Of a DNA stretch of 64,000 nucleotides, positions 62,161-64,000 are shown piece after piece (positions within the stretch are counted from its first letter, which is position 1; every line of letters starts with the position of its first letter). The DNA comes from Persicaria tinctoria (lineage: Eukaryota; Streptophyta; Magnoliopsida; Caryophyllales; Polygonaceae), in NCBI GenBank assembly GCA_037127255.1, contig JBANSL010000012.1:24748615-24812614 (forward strand), read 5' to 3'. The notes beneath the pieces were generated by a model, which saw only the letters and a list, made by a program, of their open reading frames with translations, had not been told where the DNA came from and did not search any database. Position numbers and translations under genes: made by a program.

Positions 62161-62926
62161 ATTGGGACCATATAAGGTGCGATCCATCAGTGGGGCTCGT
62201 TATTTCTTAACTGTTTTAGATGATTTTACTAGATGCACATGTACATTTCTATTGAGAGACAAACTGCAAGTTTTCTATGAGATTGAGCACTTTCTTGCAT
62301 TGGTGGAGACACAGTTTTGCAAAAAGGTTATGTTTATTAGAACAGACCATGGTATTGAGTTCACTTAGAAAAGGTGTGTTGATTTGTTTGCTAGCAAATG
62401 AATCACACATCAGAAATCTACCCCAGAGGTTCCTCAACAAAATGGGTGAGTTGAACGCAAGCACATGCACCTTGTTGAGACAGCAAGGGCTATTATGTTG
62501 CATGCTGGATTGCTTGTACGATTCTAGGGATAGTGCATCTTAGATGCTGCTCATATTATCAATAAACATCCCTCTGTAATTCTCAGTGGGAAGAGTCCTT
62601 TTGAATTGCTGTTTGGAAAGACCCCAAACTATGATGACCTAAGGGTTATTGGATGTCTTTGCAATCCTTCAAAGAGCAAAGTTGATAAGGATAAATTTGC
62701 TCCATCGGCAAGAAGGGGTGTGTTATTGGGATATGCCGCAGGACAGAAAGCCAACAGAGTTTATGACATTGATAGTAAGAAAATGATAGTGAGCAGACAT
62801 TTGATTTTTAAGGAAGACATCTTTCCATTCAGGGGTATGAAAGATCACAGTCCTTCTACCTTTCCTGAATCCATGCCCTTTGTTAGTCCAGCTGCTCCTG
62901 AATTATTCTTTCAAGGAGCTAATTAA
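62161..62926 (+). pseudogene. copia integrase core relic
   Basis: Reads YKVRSISGARYFLTVLDDFT, an Asp in FIRTDHGIEF, the PQQNG and VERKH motif with the catalytic Glu region, then CNPSKSKVDKDKFAPSAR and GVLLGYAAGQK. Several stops and a frameshift interrupt it (for example TAG at 62366). The N-terminal HHCC finger is missing. Confidence 0.8.
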
Positions 62927-63319
62927 CCAAATTCTTCTACTGAATCCCTTCCAAGTTCCTTGTCAGGTTCTAATGGCAATCTCATGGTTGGTGATAGCTG
63001 TTCATCTGCTGTGACAAGAGGTTCATCTGCAGCATTTGACATGGATATGCCTCATTCTAGATCTCTTTATGGTCCTATAGAGAGCCCTTTAGTTGTTGAA
63101 CCTCACAGATCCACTAGATTCACTACCTTACCTAAGAAGCTTGATGATTATATCTGCCATCAGCTTCCTAGCAGGAGTTCAGAGTCAATGTCAAAGTCCT
63201 TTAAATTTGTTGTGTATTCTTCTTAGCATCTCTCCCATCTGCCTCTGGATTATGCCTCTTCCTTGGTCAATATGATGAAGGTTGTTGAACCTCATAGCTA
63301 TGCTTAAGCAAAGGGGCAG

Positions 63320-64000
63320 ATTGTTTAAGATGATGCTATGAGAAAGGAGCTTGATGCACTTGAATTGAATCATACCTGGAAGCTTAATTCACTTCCTCCA
63401 GGGAAGAAAGCCATTGGTTCAAAGTGGGTGTATAAGATCAAGTATAGAGCCGATGGCTCAGTGGAGCGTTACAAGGCAAGGTTAGTTGAAAAAGGTTACA
63501 ACCAAGTAAAGGATATAGATTATAAGCTTACCTTTTGTCCAGTTACAAAGTTGCCCACTGTTAGAGTAATTCTTGCTCTTGCAGCTGCTATAAATTGGGA
63601 TTTGCACCAACTTGACATTAATAATGTCTTTCTTCATGGGCAACTTGATGAAGAAGTGTATATGATTCCTCCTAATGGGTATGATAAGGCAAAGCTAGGA
63701 CAAGTTTGTCGTCTTACTCAGTCTCTCTAGGGCTTGAAACAAGCTACTCGTCAATGGAACATTACTCTCAGTAGATTTCTCATTGGATTGGGTTTTACTC
63801 AATCCAAACATGACTATTCCTTATTCACCAAGGGAGCTACTAGGTCTCAAACTATTGCTTTAGTCTACGTTGATGATATGTTGTTGCTTAGGGATTCTGA
63901 ATCATAAATTGCTCAAATTAAGGCATCTTTGCACAAGGAATTCACCATCAAAGACCTTGGGCTTGCTCAGTTTTTCCTTGGAATGGAAATCTTTCGCACG
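63320..64000 (+). pseudogene. copia reverse transcriptase relic, partial at window end
   Basis: Reads RKELDALELNHTWKL, GSKWVYKIKYRADGSVERYK, RLVEKGYNQVKDIDY, LHQLDINNVFLHGQLDEEVY, a TAG at 63728-63730, then GLKQATRQW and catalytic LVYVDDMLLL, with a further stop near 63905. RNase H and the 3' LTR would lie beyond 64000. Confidence 0.85.

Larger units (their letters stand above)
61010..64000 (+). mobile_element. Degenerate Ale/Retrofit-like copia relic, continuing past the window
   Basis: Gag, part of integrase, and reverse transcriptase follow in order on plus, with many stops and frameshifts. No LTR or primer site was found upstream, so it is 5' truncated or its LTR is too decayed to see. 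It is from a different copia lineage than the Sirevirus-like element, judging by the short gag with GMQLVATKFNRSNYSSW and a single knuckle. It is far older, given its decay. Confidence 0.82.

Overview
This window looks like nuclear DNA from a flowering plant, most likely a eudicot. It is AT-rich, has spliced genes with GT-AG introns, and most of it is made of plant transposon families. I found no rRNA gene, CRISPR array, bacterial operon or convincing tRNA gene.

The only clear intact host gene is at the left edge. The first six coding exons of a coatomer beta'-subunit gene (COPI coat) lie on the minus strand at 1-1653 and run off the window. A truncated pyruvate kinase fragment follows at 3.3-4.2 kb, also on minus, and it ends before the catalytic core is complete. 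From 6.6 to 17 kb there is AT-rich transposon debris: two clear Helitron 3' termini, two relics of a non-LTR-type RNase H domain, a probable solo LTR, and unassigned sequence.

From 17 kb onward most of the DNA resolves into nested elements, several bounded by target-site duplications (TSDs). A CACTA-type transposase fragment at 17.2-19.8 kb is split by a solo Ty3/gypsy LTR (17400-19664, TSD GATGA). It is followed by a small hAT element (20165-21178) and a small Mutator-like element (23312-24387, TSD ATAATTTAT). A complete but non-autonomous Athila-like retrotransposon (26324-35832, TSD GTCGA) encodes gag and protease joined to an integrase tail, with no reverse transcriptase. A full-length Mutator-like element of the Ulp1-carrying kind (36830-45661, TSD AATAAAGAT) has a protease-like gene on plus converging on a MURA-type transposase on minus, and both are disabled.

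At 46.1-59.1 kb three element classes are nested: CACTA termini enclose an hAT transposase gene, and a 9.7-kb Sirevirus-like Ty1/copia element on minus (46319-55973, TSD AGGTC) is inserted four bases before the hAT start codon. The copia element carries an extra uninterrupted 569-codon ORF between reverse transcriptase and the 3' LTR. This ORF resembles the putative plant transposon protein domain, and it is the most interesting object in the window because gag and pol each contain a stop while it does not. A degenerate Ale/Retrofit-like copia relic (61.0-64.0 kb, plus) runs off the right edge.

Nearly all coding capacity here belongs to selfish elements. The retroelements supplied gag, protease, integrase and reverse transcriptase; the DNA elements supplied MURA, hAT and CACTA transposases. 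Most of these reading frames carry nonsense changes, many of which look like G:C-to-A:T transitions.
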